A stretch of 64,000 bases of DNA from Maccoyibacter intestinihominis (lineage in GTDB: Bacteria > Bacillota > Clostridia > Lachnospirales > Lachnospiraceae). Within the stretch, counting starts at the first letter, position 1; each line of letters opens with the position of its first letter. Below are positions 13,908 to 24,052 of this stretch, piece after piece. Made by a program: the position numbers and the translations under genes. Below the pieces are notes generated by a model. It had not been told where the DNA came from, ran no database searches, and was given only the letters and a program-made list of their open reading frames with translations. The stretch lies in assembly GCF_040096355.1 (NCBI RefSeq), contig NZ_JBBMEX010000001.1, positions 186,001-250,000 on the forward strand. Reading direction: 5' to 3'.

Positions 13908-16826
13908 TTGAGAGACTTAAACACATTAGAGGCATACGAATTATTAGAAAAGAAAGAATTACAGGATTTGAATTCTGTCGGATATAGATTGCGTCATAAA
14001 AAGACCGGAGCAAAGATAGCACTGATCCGGAATGACGACGAGAATAAAGTATTTTATATCGGATTCCGTACACCGCCAAAGGACAGTACCGGAGTGGCAC
14101 ACATCGTAGAACATACCGTATTATGCGGATCGGATAAATTTCCGGTCAAAGATCCGTTTGTAGAATTGGCAAAGGGTTCCCTGAATACCTTTTTAAACGC
14201 CATGACCTATCCGGATAAGACCGTCTATCCGGTGGCAAGCTGCAATGATAAAGATTTTGCAAACCTGATGGATGTCTATTTAGATGCGGTATTCCATCCG
14301 AATATCTATAAATATGAAGAGATTTTTAAACAGGAAGGCTGGCACTACGAATTAGAGAGCGAGGATGCACCGATCACTTATAACGGAGTAGTTTATAATG
14401 AGATGAAGGGAGCATTTTCTTCACCGGAAAGCGTGTTAGAGCGAAGCATCTTGAATTCCCTGTTTCCGGATAACACCTATGGAAATGAATCCGGCGGAGA
14501 CCCGGTAGATATTCCTAACCTGACTTATCAGGATTATTTAGATTTTCACAGCAAGTATTATCATCCGAGCAATTCCTATATCTACCTCTATGGAGATATG
14601 GATTTTGCAGAAAAATTAGAGTGGATCGACAAAGAGTATTTATCCGCATATGACGCGATCACCTTAGATTCCGCGGTCAAAGAGCAGGCAGCATTTGAGA
14701 AGCCAAAAGAAATCAGCTTCCCATATCCGATCGCAAGCAGTGAATCTTTAACAGACAACACCTATCTGTCTTACAATACCGTAGTGGGCAATGTGTTAGA
14801 TAAAGAACTCTATTTAGCGTTTGAAGTCTTAGAATATGCATTGTTAAATGCACCTGGAGCACCGTTAAAAAAAGCGCTGATCAATGCAGGCATCGGAAAA
14901 GACATCATGGGTTCCTATGACAACGGGATCTATCAGCCGATCTTTTCGATCATTGCAAAGAATGCGAATGAGGAGCAGAAAGAAGAATTTTTATCTGTGA
15001 TCCGAAACGTGTTAGAGGATTGTGTTAAGAACGGGATCAGCAAAAAATCACTGTTAGCAGGGATCAACAGCATGGAATTCAAATTCCGTGAGGCAGATTT
15101 TGGAGCTTATCCGAAAGGACTCATGTACGGTTTGCAGTGCCTCGACAGCTGGCTCTATGATGAAAAAGAACCGTTTATGCATATAGAAGCGATCGAGACC
15201 TATGCATTTTTAAAAGAGCAGACCCAAGGAAGATATTTCGAGGAACTGGTACAGAAATATCTTTTAGACAATACCCATGTGTCGGTAGTCATCACGAAAC
15301 CGCAGAAGGGACTGAATGCCGAGAATGAAAAAGCATTAGAAGAAAAATTAGCGGCATATAAGGCAACACTCAGTAAAGAAGAGATTGACAGCCTCATAGC
15401 AGATACCAGACATTTAAAAGAGTATCAGGAAGAGCCGTCACCAAAAGAAGACTTAGAAAAAATCCCGCTTTTAAAACGGGAAGACCTGAAAAAAGAGATC
15501 GTAAAGCTGACCAACGAAGAATGTGAGGTAGCAGGCGTACCGGCACTTTATCACGATGTGTTTACCAGCGGCATCCACTATGTAGACTTTATGTTTGACA
15601 TCAAACATATCCGTCAGGAAGATCTGCCATATGTCGGACTGTTAAAAGCCGTGCTTGGCTATGTCGACACAGAGCATTACGGCTATGCAGATCTGTCCAA
15701 TGAGATCGATCTGCAGACCGGTGGGATCAGCAATAACATCTTAGGAACGGCAGATGTGGAAAACATCGAAGAATACAGTCTGAAATTTGAAGTACGCACA
15801 AAATTCTTAGAAGATAAGACCGGAGCAGCGCTTCGTCTGGTAAAAGAAATCCTTTGCAGTTCTGATTTGGACGATGAAAAACGTCTGTACGAGATCATCG
15901 CCCAGAGCAAATCCAGATTGCAGATGGCGATTGGCGGAATGGGACATTATATGGCAGGAATGCGGGCAATGTCCTACTTCTCAAAGACAGCAAAGATCTC
16001 AGATCTGACCGGGGGTATTGAACTCTATAAGATGGTCGCTGATTTAGAAGAGCATTTTGAGGAAAAGAAAGAGGAATTAAAAGCAACTTTAAAACGTTTA
16101 GTCAAAGAAATATTTGTAAGGGAAAGACTGATGTTAAATATCACCTGTGCAGGCGGAACCACATTCTTAGAAAAAGAACTGCAGGAGTTGTTAGAGTCCC
16201 TGCCAAGTGATAAGACCCCTGTAAAACCACAGGAGATCCTCTGTGAGAAAAAGAACGAAGGCTTTTTAGATGCTTCTAAAGTACAGTATGTTTCCCGTGC
16301 GGGCAACTTTGTAAAAAAAGGGTATTCCTATACAGGAACACTAAGAATATTAAAAGTCATTATGGGCTATGATTACCTGTGGATCAATATCCGCGTCAAA
16401 GGTGGAGCCTATGGCTGCATGAGCGGATTTGGAAAGAACGGAGACACCTACTTTGCTTCCTACCGTGACCCGAAACTTCGTGCAACAAATGAAATCTATG
16501 AAAAGATTCCGGAGTATTTAAAGGAATTTGATGCAGACGAAAGAGATATGACAAAATATATCATCGGAACCATCAGCGAGATGGATACACCGCTGACCCC
16601 GATCTTGAAAGGACGGCGTTCCCTGATCAGCTATTTAGGACATATCACGGATGAAGAACTGCAAAAAGAAAGAGATGCAGTATTGAGCGGCACGGCAGAG
16701 GACATCCGCGCGTTAGCGCCTTTAGTGCAGGCAGTCTTAGAAGAGCAGGATCTCTGCGTGATCGGAAATGAAGAAGCATTAAGAGCAGAAAAAGAGATGT
16801 TTATGGAACTGAAAGATCTGTACTAG
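13908..16826 (+). CDS. M16C insulinase-family peptidase (PreP-like)
   Basis: The 972-residue protein belongs to the presequence-protease type of M16 zinc peptidases. The inverted zinc motif HxxEH is visible as HIVEHTVLCGSDKFPVKDPF (about residues 66-85), and the downstream Glu region is YNGVVYNEMKGAFSSPE. Two M16 halves form a chamber that degrades small peptides; it is presumably cytoplasmic, since no signal peptide is seen. I chose TTG 13908 because AGAGGAG lies about 11 bases upstream and the family begins at RDLNTLEAYELLEKKEL. The frame is open to an upstream TTG at 13884, which would overlap that site. Confidence 0.92.
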   Translation: MRDLNTLEAYELLEKKELQDLNSVGYRLRHKKTGAKIALIRNDDENKVFYIGFRTPPKDSTGVAHIVEHTVLCGSDKFPVKDPFVELAKGSLNTFLNAMTYPDKTVYPVASCNDKDFANLMDVYLDAVFHPNIYKYEEIFKQEGWHYELESEDAPITYNGVVYNEMKGAFSSPESVLERSILNSLFPDNTYGNESGGDPVDIPNLTYQDYLDFHSKYYHPSNSYIYLYGDMDFAEKLEWIDKEYLSAYDAITLDSAVKEQAAFEKPKEISFPYPIASSESLTDNTYLSYNTVVGNVLDKELYLAFEVLEYALLNAPGAPLKKALINAGIGKDIMGSYDNGIYQPIFSIIAKNANEEQKEEFLSVIRNVLEDCVKNGISKKSLLAGINSMEFKFREADFGAYPKGLMYGLQCLDSWLYDEKEPFMHIEAIETYAFLKEQTQGRYFEELVQKYLLDNTHVSVVITKPQKGLNAENEKALEEKLAAYKATLSKEEIDSLIADTRHLKEYQEEPSPKEDLEKIPLLKREDLKKEIVKLTNEECEVAGVPALYHDVFTSGIHYVDFMFDIKHIRQEDLPYVGLLKAVLGYVDTEHYGYADLSNEIDLQTGGISNNILGTADVENIEEYSLKFEVRTKFLEDKTGAALRLVKEILCSSDLDDEKRLYEIIAQSKSRLQMAIGGMGHYMAGMRAMSYFSKTAKISDLTGGIELYKMVADLEEHFEEKKEELKATLKRLVKEIFVRERLMLNITCAGGTTFLEKELQELLESLPSDKTPVKPQEILCEKKNEGFLDASKVQYVSRAGNFVKKGYSYTGTLRILKVIMGYDYLWINIRVKGGAYGCMSGFGKNGDTYFASYRDPKLRATNEIYEKIPEYLKEFDADERDMTKYIIGTISEMDTPLTPILKGRRSLISYLGHITDEELQKERDAVLSGTAEDIRALAPLVQAVLEEQDLCVIGNEEALRAEKEMFMELKDLY

Positions 16827-16859
16827 GAATGTACGAAAAGAAAAATCAAAGGAGACGGA

Positions 16860-17771
16860 ATGAACAATAATTTTAAATCGGGATTTGTAACGATCATCGG
16901 ACGGCCAAATGTAGGAAAATCAACACTGATGAACCATCTGATCGGACAGAAGATCGCCATCACATCCAATAAACCGCAGACCACCAGAAACCGGATCCAG
17001 ACCGTGTATACCGATATGGACAAAGGACAGATCGTATTTGTAGATACACCCGGAATCCATAAAGCAAAAAACAAGTTGGGAGAATACATGGTCAATGTAG
17101 CGGAGAAGACCTTAAACGAAGTAGATGTGGTACTCTGGTTAGTAGAACCGAGTAATTTTATCGGGGCAGGCGAGCAGCACATCATCGAAAAACTGCAGCG
17201 GGTGAACACGCCGGTCATACTGATCATCAACAAAGTAGATACGGTAGATGAAAAAGAAAAAATATTAGAATACATTGACACCTATCGAAAAGTCTATGAC
17301 TTTGCGGAGATCGTACCGCTGTCTGCACTTCGCGGTCAGAACACGGAAATATTGACAGACCTCATATTTAAATATCTGCCATATGGCCCGCAGTTCTATG
17401 ATGAAGATACCATCACCGACCAGCCGGAGCGTCAGATCGTAGCAGAGGTCATCCGTGAAAAAGCGTTGCATGCCCTAAACGAAGAGATTCCGCATGGAAT
17501 TGCAGTATCCGTGGATAAAATGAAAGTACGGAAAGGCAAAAAGATCATCGATATCGATGCAACCATCGTCTGTGAAAAAGATTCCCATAAAGGGATCATC
17601 ATCGGAAAACAGGGAAGTATGTTAAAGAAGATAGGAAGTAATGCAAGATATGAGATTGAGCGTCTTTTAGATGCAAAAGTCAATCTGCAGCTTTGGGTCA
17701 AAGTCAAAAAAGACTGGCGTGACAGTGATTTTTTAATTAAGAATTTTGGCTACCGCAAAGACGAAATGTAA
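16860..17771 (+). CDS. era: GTPase Era
   Basis: This 303-residue GTPase matures 16S rRNA and assembles the 30S subunit. The G1 motif GRPNVGKST, G3 DTPGIH and G4 NKVD are intact. The C-terminal KH domain contains GIIIGKQGSMLKKIG, the GxxG RNA-binding loop. AAAGGAGACGG precedes the ATG. It is followed by yqzL-like and recO genes, the order known from Bacillus. Confidence 0.98.
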   Translation: MNNNFKSGFVTIIGRPNVGKSTLMNHLIGQKIAITSNKPQTTRNRIQTVYTDMDKGQIVFVDTPGIHKAKNKLGEYMVNVAEKTLNEVDVVLWLVEPSNFIGAGEQHIIEKLQRVNTPVILIINKVDTVDEKEKILEYIDTYRKVYDFAEIVPLSALRGQNTEILTDLIFKYLPYGPQFYDEDTITDQPERQIVAEVIREKALHALNEEIPHGIAVSVDKMKVRKGKKIIDIDATIVCEKDSHKGIIIGKQGSMLKKIGSNARYEIERLLDAKVNLQLWVKVKKDWRDSDFLIKNFGYRKDEM

Positions 17772-17867
17772 GAAAAATGTCAACTGGTAATTATTTGCTG
17801 GTATAGGAAAGCTCACCATGGAAATTCTAATAACATAGATAACAGCATCCGACAAGGAGGAATTTTC

Positions 17868-18050
17868 ATGGGAGAGGAAACCTGGAAACAATTCATGAGT
17901 ACAGGAAGAGTCACGGACTATCTGGCATATAAAATGATTGAGCATATGGCAGACAGTGAACAGAAGGCAAGAGGTGTGGCAAAGCATGGGGCAGAATCTG
18001 GTGTTGACAGGAATGGTGCTGTCAGTGATACCCATAGGGGATTACGATAA
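17868..18050 (+). CDS. YqzL-like small protein between era and recO
   Basis: The 60-codon ORF begins GEETWKQFMSTGRVTDYLAY. The pattern W-x2-F-x2-TG-x5-YL-x2-K matches the 47-residue YqzL of Bacillus, which occupies the same place between era and recO. AAGGAGG lies 7 bases upstream. The last third overlaps recO by 65 bases and looks low in constraint, so the conserved part is roughly the first 35 residues. Function is unknown. Confidence 0.7.
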   Translation: MGEETWKQFMSTGRVTDYLAYKMIEHMADSEQKARGVAKHGAESGVDRNGAVSDTHRGLR

Positions 18051-18729
18051 GAGAATTACATTGCTCAGCAAAGAAAGAGGAAAGATCACAGCATTTGCAA
18101 GAGGAGCGAGAAGACCGAATTCCCAGCTCCTCGCTGCGACAAATCCGTTTGCGTTTGGCCGGTTTGAATTATATGAAGGAAGAAGTACATATAATCTGGT
18201 AAAAGCAGAGATCACCAACTACTTCCGGGAACTGACCATGGATTTAGAAGCCGCCTATTACGGGTTCTATTTTTTGGAGTTTGCGGATTATTATGCGGTG
18301 GAAAATGAAAATGCGACAGAGATGTTAAAGCTGCTCTATCAGTCCCTCCGGGCATTAGAGAGTGATGCCTATTTAAACCGGCTGGTACGCTGCATTTATG
18401 AACTGAAGATCCTTACGATCAATGGAGAATATCCGAATGTCTTTTCCTGTAGAAAGTGTAAAAAAGAAGAAGATTTAGGATGGTTCAGTGCAAAATATGC
18501 CGGAACCCTGTGCAGTGAGTGTAAAAATGATGAGAACATCATACGTTTAGATGAGTCCGCATTGTATACCATGCAGTACATCATCACAAGCAGCATTGAA
18601 AAGCTCTATACCTTTCAGGTATCGGAAGATGTGCTGCATACCTTAGAGCGGATATTGAAGTCCTATCTTGCCCTGTATGTAGACCGGAAATTCAAATCGT
18701 TAAAAGTCTTAGAGGAGATTCGCCGCTAG
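17986..18729 (+). CDS. recO: DNA repair protein RecO
   Basis: The 247-residue protein loads RecA at gaps together with RecFR. The N-terminal OB fold begins VLTGMVLSVIPIGDYDKRI, and a zinc site is seen as CRKCKKEE...CSEC (about residues 149-172). I chose ATG 17986: GAGGTG lies 9 bases upstream and gives the usual length, while the frame itself stays open to 17938 inside the upstream small gene. Overlap with that gene suggests translational coupling. Confidence 0.93.
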   Translation: MGQNLVLTGMVLSVIPIGDYDKRITLLSKERGKITAFARGARRPNSQLLAATNPFAFGRFELYEGRSTYNLVKAEITNYFRELTMDLEAAYYGFYFLEFADYYAVENENATEMLKLLYQSLRALESDAYLNRLVRCIYELKILTINGEYPNVFSCRKCKKEEDLGWFSAKYAGTLCSECKNDENIIRLDESALYTMQYIITSSIEKLYTFQVSEDVLHTLERILKSYLALYVDRKFKSLKVLEEIRR

Positions 18730-18732
18730 AAG

Positions 18733-18761
18733 TTGAAATTTTGCGGATAAAAGGGTATAAT
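18733..18761 (+). promoter_or_regulatory. Sigma-A promoter of the lipoprotein-glyQS unit
   Basis: TTGAAA (18733-18738), 17 bases, TATAAT (18756-18761), directly after recO. Confidence 0.8.
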
Positions 18762-18793
18762 GTGAGAGATTTGCATGAGTTAGGAGGTTACAT

Positions 18794-19396
18794 ATGAAAA
18801 AACAGATAGTTGTCTGCCTTGCAGCAGCAGCGGTAATGATGCTTGTGACCGGCTGTGGGACAAAGGAAGACCGCACAACACTTCATATTAAAGACGGCGG
18901 GAAAGTCGTAGAAAATATCACGGAAGATTTCAATCAGGATAACTATGATGAGAAAGAGTTAAAGACATTCATAGAGCAGCAGATTGAAGATTATAAAAAA
19001 GAAAGCGGGAACAGCGTCAAGTCCGGCGGGTTTGCGGTAGAAGAAGGAAAAGCATATCTGACCGTCAAATTTGACGATACCAAGACCTATTCGGATTTTA
19101 ATGACGAGACCTTATATCAGGGAAGCGTTGTAGAAGCCATAGCGGACGGTTATACATTCCCGGAGCATTTTTATCCGGTCAAGGATGGAAAATTAAAAAA
19201 GAAAGCAACCGATAAGAATATCGATGGTGATGACAGCTATAAAGTAGTCATTACGAGTGAGAGCATAGATGTTGCGGTAAGTGGAAAAGTAGCATATGTG
19301 TCAGGAAACAACGTCAAGATTAAAGACGAAAAGACCGTTTCGATCCGGAAAGAAAATGCAGATGATACGTCACTGACGTATATTGTGTACAAATAA
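18794..19396 (+). CDS. Lipoprotein of unknown function
   Basis: The 200-residue protein has a lipoprotein signal (MKKQIVVCLAAAAVMMLVTGC) with lipobox LVTGC, so the mature protein starts at Cys21 and is membrane-anchored outside. The rest is charged and rich in Lys/Asp, with repeated beta-strand-like segments and no recognised domain. TAGGAGG lies 6 bases upstream. It is 20 bases from glyQS and shares its promoter, an arrangement with no obvious functional link. Confidence 0.8.
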   Translation: MKKQIVVCLAAAAVMMLVTGCGTKEDRTTLHIKDGGKVVENITEDFNQDNYDEKELKTFIEQQIEDYKKESGNSVKSGGFAVEEGKAYLTVKFDDTKTYSDFNDETLYQGSVVEAIADGYTFPEHFYPVKDGKLKKKATDKNIDGDDSYKVVITSESIDVAVSGKVAYVSGNNVKIKDEKTVSIRKENADDTSLTYIVYK

Positions 19397-19416
19397 AGAA
19401 GGCGAGGAAAAAAGCA

Positions 19417-20814
19417 ATGGAAAAGACCATGGACAAAATTGTTGCATTGGCAAAGGCAAGAGGATTCGTATATCCGGGTTCTGAGATTTATGGAGGACTG
19501 GCAAATACATGGGATTACGGAAATCTTGGTGTAGAATTAAAAAATAACGTAAAAAAAGCATGGTGGCAGAAATTTGTAATGGAGAATCCATATAACGTCG
19601 GCGTAGACTGTGCGATCTTGATGAACCCGCAGACATGGGTGGCATCCGGACATCTTGGCGGTTTCTCCGATCCGTTAATGGATTGTAAAGAGTGTCATGA
19701 GAGATTCCGTGCAGATAAGATCATTGAAGATTTTGCAGAAGAGAATGGAATTACCTTAGAAGATTCCGTAGACGGCTGGTCACAGGAGCAGATGAAGAAC
19801 TTCATCGAAGAGCACAATGTACCATGTCCGACCTGTGGAAAACATAACTTCACGGACATCCGTCAGTTCAACCTGATGTTCAAGACTTTCCAGGGTGTCA
19901 CAGAAGATGCAAAGAATACCGTATATTTAAGACCTGAGACGGCACAGGGAATCTTTGTCAACTTCAAAAACGTACAGAGAACCTCCAGAAAGAAGATCCC
20001 GTTTGGTATCTGCCAGATCGGAAAATCCTTCCGTAACGAGATCACGCCGGGTAACTTTACCTTCCGTACCAGAGAATTTGAGCAGATGGAGTTAGAGTTC
20101 TTCTGCGAGCCTGGAACAGACTTAGAGTGGTTTGATTACTGGAGAAGTTTCTGCCGTGACTGGCTGTTAAGCCTTGGAATGAAAGAAGATGAGTTAAGAC
20201 TCAGAGACCATGATCCGGCAGAGCTGGCATTCTACAGTAAAGCAACCACAGACTTCGAGTTCTTATTCCCATTCGGCTGGGGAGAACTTTGGGGAATCGC
20301 AGACAGAACCGATTATGACCTGACACAGCATCAGAACACATCCGGTCAGGATATGAGTTATTTTGATGATGAAAAGAAAGAAAAATACATTCCATATGTC
20401 ATCGAGCCTTCACTGGGTGCAGACCGTGTGGTATTAGCATTCTTATGTGCAGCTTATGATGAGGAAAATATCGGAACAGAAGAAAAACCGGATATGAGAA
20501 CCGTACTTCATTTCCATCCGGCACTTGCACCGGTAAAGATCGGTGTACTTCCGTTATCTAAGAAATTAAATGAGGGTGCAGAAAAAGTCTTCACACAGTT
20601 ATCTAAGAAATACAACTGTGAATTTGATGACCGTGGAAATATCGGAAAGCGTTACAGAAGACAGGATGAGATCGGTACACCATTCTGTATCACTTATGAT
20701 TTCGACTCCGAAGAGGATGGAGCAGTTACCGTCCGTGACCGTGACACCATGGAGCAGGAGCGCATCAAGATTACCGATTTAGAGGCATATTTTGCAGACA
20801 GATTCACATTCTAA
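19417..20814 (+). CDS. glyQS: Glycyl-tRNA synthetase, single-chain homodimeric type
   Basis: This 465-residue class II aminoacyl-tRNA synthetase charges tRNA-Gly. Motif 2 is seen as CQIGKSFRNEITPGN...FRTREFEQMELEFF and motif 3 as EPSLGADRVVLAFL. The C-terminal anticodon-binding domain begins near APVKIGVLPLSKK. A CxxC...CxxC pattern (CKECHE and CPTCGK) suggests a bound zinc. No T-box leader was seen; the gene shares the lipoprotein's promoter. Confidence 0.97.
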   Translation: MEKTMDKIVALAKARGFVYPGSEIYGGLANTWDYGNLGVELKNNVKKAWWQKFVMENPYNVGVDCAILMNPQTWVASGHLGGFSDPLMDCKECHERFRADKIIEDFAEENGITLEDSVDGWSQEQMKNFIEEHNVPCPTCGKHNFTDIRQFNLMFKTFQGVTEDAKNTVYLRPETAQGIFVNFKNVQRTSRKKIPFGICQIGKSFRNEITPGNFTFRTREFEQMELEFFCEPGTDLEWFDYWRSFCRDWLLSLGMKEDELRLRDHDPAELAFYSKATTDFEFLFPFGWGELWGIADRTDYDLTQHQNTSGQDMSYFDDEKKEKYIPYVIEPSLGADRVVLAFLCAAYDEENIGTEEKPDMRTVLHFHPALAPVKIGVLPLSKKLNEGAEKVFTQLSKKYNCEFDDRGNIGKRYRRQDEIGTPFCITYDFDSEEDGAVTVRDRDTMEQERIKITDLEAYFADRFTF

Positions 20815-20865
20815 GGATTTTGCAGAAGACAGAGTGATCCGGACAGGAACATAAAAACAGAGCAT

Positions 20866-20906
20866 CAGAGGATGAACTTCTAATCAAGGGAGTTCATCCT
20901 CTTTTT
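20866..20906 (+). terminator. Intrinsic terminator after glyQS
   Basis: AGAGGATGAACT (20867-20878) pairs with AGTTCATCCTC (20891-20901), followed by five T. From here to 21093 there is only a CCGGAA/TTCCGG hairpin near 20930 and a possible extended -10 (TGCTATACA, about 21019-21027). Confidence 0.9.
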
Positions 20907-21093
20907 GATTGAAAAAATATCCGGAAATCCCTTCCGGAAGCGGTTTGCAGCAAATAGTCCAGCATAAAGGTTTGGCAAAAAGTTTGGAAAAATCAGGACA
21001 AAAACCTAGACTTTAGTTTGCTATACAAAATGCGGAGCCTATGTTAGAATTTTAATGAAAAGTCAAGTGTTGAAAATATGTAGGAGGGAAAAT

Positions 21094-23916
21094 ATGAAGA
21101 AAAGACGATTCACAGAAAAAAAGAGTATATCTTCCGTGTTCAGTCTCTTTCTGGCATTTGCATTGATGGTGACAAGTGTCTTAGGAAGCAGTCTTGGAAC
21201 ACTCGAAGTACAGGCAGCAGAAGGGACATTATCCGGTAGTGGAACATATAATGACCCGTATATTATTGAAGATGCAGCAGATTTAAAGGCATTTGCAGCA
21301 TTGTTAGATGGAAAATCAGAAAATATTGGTCTTTGTGCAAAAGTAGCAGATGGTGTTACCAGCATTGATGTTTCAGACGCAACGTGGCAGCCTATGCCGG
21401 CAAATGTCAAAGATACGGAAGGCAAAGATCTCGGATATATCGGTGTATTTGATGGCAATGGTGCAACGATCAACTTAAATGTGGACAAGTCAGAACAAAA
21501 TGCCGGCTTATTCAGCATCATAGGTGTCGGCGGAGAAGTCAAAAATGTAACCACAGAGGGCAATGTAATAGGAAGGAGCCATGTCGGTGGTATATGTGGA
21601 ACGAATAAAGGAACAATTAGTGATTGCAATAACAAAGCAAATGTAAAATCAAGAAATAGTATGGCAGGAGGAATTGCAGGCTATTGTGAAAGCAGCGGAA
21701 AAATTCAATTTTCCGGCGCTATGACAAATTCCGGTAAAATTAACTCAAATGGTTCTATAGGAGGAATTGTGGGAGAATGCAAGGGTTCTATTGAGGGAGC
21801 CGGAGAACTGCAGAATACAGGAGTTATTGACGGTGGAATGTATTATCAATCTACTGGAGGAATCGCAGGAAAATTAGGAGACGCTGCTGCATTGAAAGTT
21901 ACAGGAGAGGTACGGAATACGGCAGAAGTCAGCGGAGCTACTTATACCGGAGGAATTGTAGGCTGTCTGGCACCAAGCAGTGGTGACCCGATACAGATAC
22001 AGGCAGGAAGCATTCTGAATACGGGAAATGTCACTGGCAGCTATGCCGGCAATTCGATCGGAGGAGTGATAGGATATATTCCAGGCAAGGCTGAAATATC
22101 AGCAATGACAGGAGATATCAGAAATACCGGAGCAGTCAAAGGGCCAAATACTATCGGAGGTGTGTTCGGATATTGTACCAGCACTACGGTCACAGCAGCC
22201 GGAGACATTGTCAATACCGGGGAAGTGGCAGGCAATCCCTCGGGTAATGAAATTGGAGGGATTGTAGGAAAATTGAATGAGTCACAGCTTATTGCAGTAG
22301 GAGGAGAGATCCGCAATGAGTCGAGTGTTACAGGAGCAACTCAGGTAGGAGGAGTCGCAGGCAGGTGTGATCGGAATCGGACAGATAGTCCGATCCGGGC
22401 ATATGGAGACATTGTAAATCAGGGAAAAATCTCAACTACGAATGCTGGCAATGTAGGCGGTATCGTTGGAAGCTATAACTGTAAGGAAGGCATCGTGTCG
22501 GATACCGGTGTGATAAAGAACGAAGGTGCGGTTGAGGGAATAGATACTTATGTTGGAGGAATCGTGGGATCTTACAATATCGCAGCATCTACAGGAGCTG
22601 TCCAAAAATGTATCAATACAGGAGATGTTACAGCCTCAAAAGGTAAACAGGTAGGTGGATTATTCGGATATGTAAGCATAACAAGCAGCACGGAAGAATA
22701 TAGGAATATTGAAAATTCTTATAGTACCGGACAGGTGAACATAACAGATGCAACAGATGCAACAGACAGTCGGAATGGAACTTTAGTAGGCGGTTTTAAC
22801 GGAAATAAAATAAAGAATTGCTATGATACGGTAACAGATGCATTACCGATGTTAGGCACGACAGCTTATTGCCAGGGTGCAGAGAACTGTTACCGTATGT
22901 CAGAAGATGCAAGCGTCACAGAGCCAGAGGGAGTCGCAGTTAAGACAAAGGCAGAATTTGCTTCCGGAGAAGTGGCATATTTATTAGACGGAACCGGAGA
23001 GAAGCGTGCGGAAGCACCGGTATGGGGACAGAATATCGGAACAGATGAGAGTCCGGTATTAGGCGGAGCAGCCGTTTATAAAGACGGCGATGTTTATGCA
23101 AATGCGGAACATACCTATGATGTGACATATACATGGTCAGCGGATAAGAAGAGCTGTACGGCAAAACAGAACTGCCGTTTCTGTGGTATAGAGGGAGCGA
23201 AAGAGACGGTAGCAGCAGCTTACAGTATCAAAAAACAGGCAACAGAACAGGCAGAGGGAATCGGACTCTATACGGCAGTATTTAAAAACGGTCTGTTTAC
23301 AACACAGACAGCAGAAGTAAAGATTGCAAAGCTGCCACCAAAACCAAGTCAGCCGACGAACCCAAGCAACCCGTCGAACCCGACGAACCCAAGCGATCCG
23401 TCAAAGCCAACAAATCCGTCCAACCCGTCGAACCCGACAAAACCGACCGATAACAAAAAGAAACCGGCAGCTAAGGGAACGACCTTAAAAGACAACAATG
23501 GTGCAACCTATAAAGTAACCGGTGCGAAAGTAAAAAATCCGACGGTAACTTATGTAAAACCGAAAAAGAATGTGAAGAAAGTAAGCATTCCGGCAACGAT
23601 CACGGTAAAAGGTGTGAAATATCAGGTAACGGCAGTATCCAAAGATGCATTTAAGAATAACAAAAAAGTGACACAGGTCACGATCGATAAGAATGTCAAT
23701 AACATCGGAAAAAATGCATTCTACGGCTGCAAGAACTTAAAGAAAGTGATCATTAAGACCACAAAGCTGACGAAAAAGACCGTTGGAAAGAACGCGTTTA
23801 AGGGAATACATAAAAAGGCAACGATCAAAGTGCCGAAAAAGAAATTGAATGCTTATAAGAAGCTTCTGAAAAATGCAGGAATGAATAAGAGTGTAAAAGT
23901 AGTGAAGATCAAATAA
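21094..23916 (+). CDS. Secreted GLUG-repeat surface protein, copy 1
   Basis: The 940-residue protein has a signal peptide ending near VLGSSLGTLEVQAAEG. Residues of about 60-560 hold many 30-45-residue repeats of the type N(T/S)G-x-(V/I)-x-GGI(V/A)G, which resemble GLUG motifs. A Pro/Asn/Ser/Thr linker (PTNPSNPSNPTNPSDPSKP) follows, then a roughly 150-residue basic C-terminus with leucine-rich BspA-like units (KDAFKNNKKVTQVTID, KNAFYGCKNLKK). No LPxTG is present; the very basic tail may bind cell-wall polymers (inference). TAGGAGG lies 7 bases before ATG 21094. The next gene is a paralogue. Confidence 0.85.
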   Translation: MKKRRFTEKKSISSVFSLFLAFALMVTSVLGSSLGTLEVQAAEGTLSGSGTYNDPYIIEDAADLKAFAALLDGKSENIGLCAKVADGVTSIDVSDATWQPMPANVKDTEGKDLGYIGVFDGNGATINLNVDKSEQNAGLFSIIGVGGEVKNVTTEGNVIGRSHVGGICGTNKGTISDCNNKANVKSRNSMAGGIAGYCESSGKIQFSGAMTNSGKINSNGSIGGIVGECKGSIEGAGELQNTGVIDGGMYYQSTGGIAGKLGDAAALKVTGEVRNTAEVSGATYTGGIVGCLAPSSGDPIQIQAGSILNTGNVTGSYAGNSIGGVIGYIPGKAEISAMTGDIRNTGAVKGPNTIGGVFGYCTSTTVTAAGDIVNTGEVAGNPSGNEIGGIVGKLNESQLIAVGGEIRNESSVTGATQVGGVAGRCDRNRTDSPIRAYGDIVNQGKISTTNAGNVGGIVGSYNCKEGIVSDTGVIKNEGAVEGIDTYVGGIVGSYNIAASTGAVQKCINTGDVTASKGKQVGGLFGYVSITSSTEEYRNIENSYSTGQVNITDATDATDSRNGTLVGGFNGNKIKNCYDTVTDALPMLGTTAYCQGAENCYRMSEDASVTEPEGVAVKTKAEFASGEVAYLLDGTGEKRAEAPVWGQNIGTDESPVLGGAAVYKDGDVYANAEHTYDVTYTWSADKKSCTAKQNCRFCGIEGAKETVAAAYSIKKQATEQAEGIGLYTAVFKNGLFTTQTAEVKIAKLPPKPSQPTNPSNPSNPTNPSDPSKPTNPSNPSNPTKPTDNKKKPAAKGTTLKDNNGATYKVTGAKVKNPTVTYVKPKKNVKKVSIPATITVKGVKYQVTAVSKDAFKNNKKVTQVTIDKNVNNIGKNAFYGCKNLKKVIIKTTKLTKKTVGKNAFKGIHKKATIKVPKKKLNAYKKLLKNAGMNKSVKVVKIK

Positions 23917-23931
23917 AAAAAGTATCGGATA

Positions 23932-23996
23932 AGAGGGTGGCTCTGTCAGGGGCACTCTCTTACTCTATAGAAAATACCGTGTTTCCTATAGAGTAA
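23932..23996 (+). other. Two hairpins between the paralogous surface genes
   Basis: AGAGGGTG (23932-23939) pairs with CACTCTCT (23953-23960), then TTACTCTATAG (23960-23970) pairs perfectly with CTATAGAGTAA (23986-23996). Neither is followed by a good T-run on the plus strand. It could be a processing site or a partial terminator. Confidence 0.5.
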
Positions 23997-24052
23997 AAAG
24001 ACCTTCGGGCGAAGATTTGTATCAACATACAGGAAGGAGAGAAGCAGAAAAA

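Noticed and set aside
20930..21060. Possible riboswitch upstream of the first surface protein gene
   Set aside because: Only a small CCGGAA/TTCCGG hairpin is visible. No conserved core of a riboswitch class I know could be found.
23335..23460. Short tandem DNA repeats that at first resemble a CRISPR-like array
   Set aside because: They encode the in-frame Pro/Asn/Ser/Thr linker of the surface protein, and there are no spacers.
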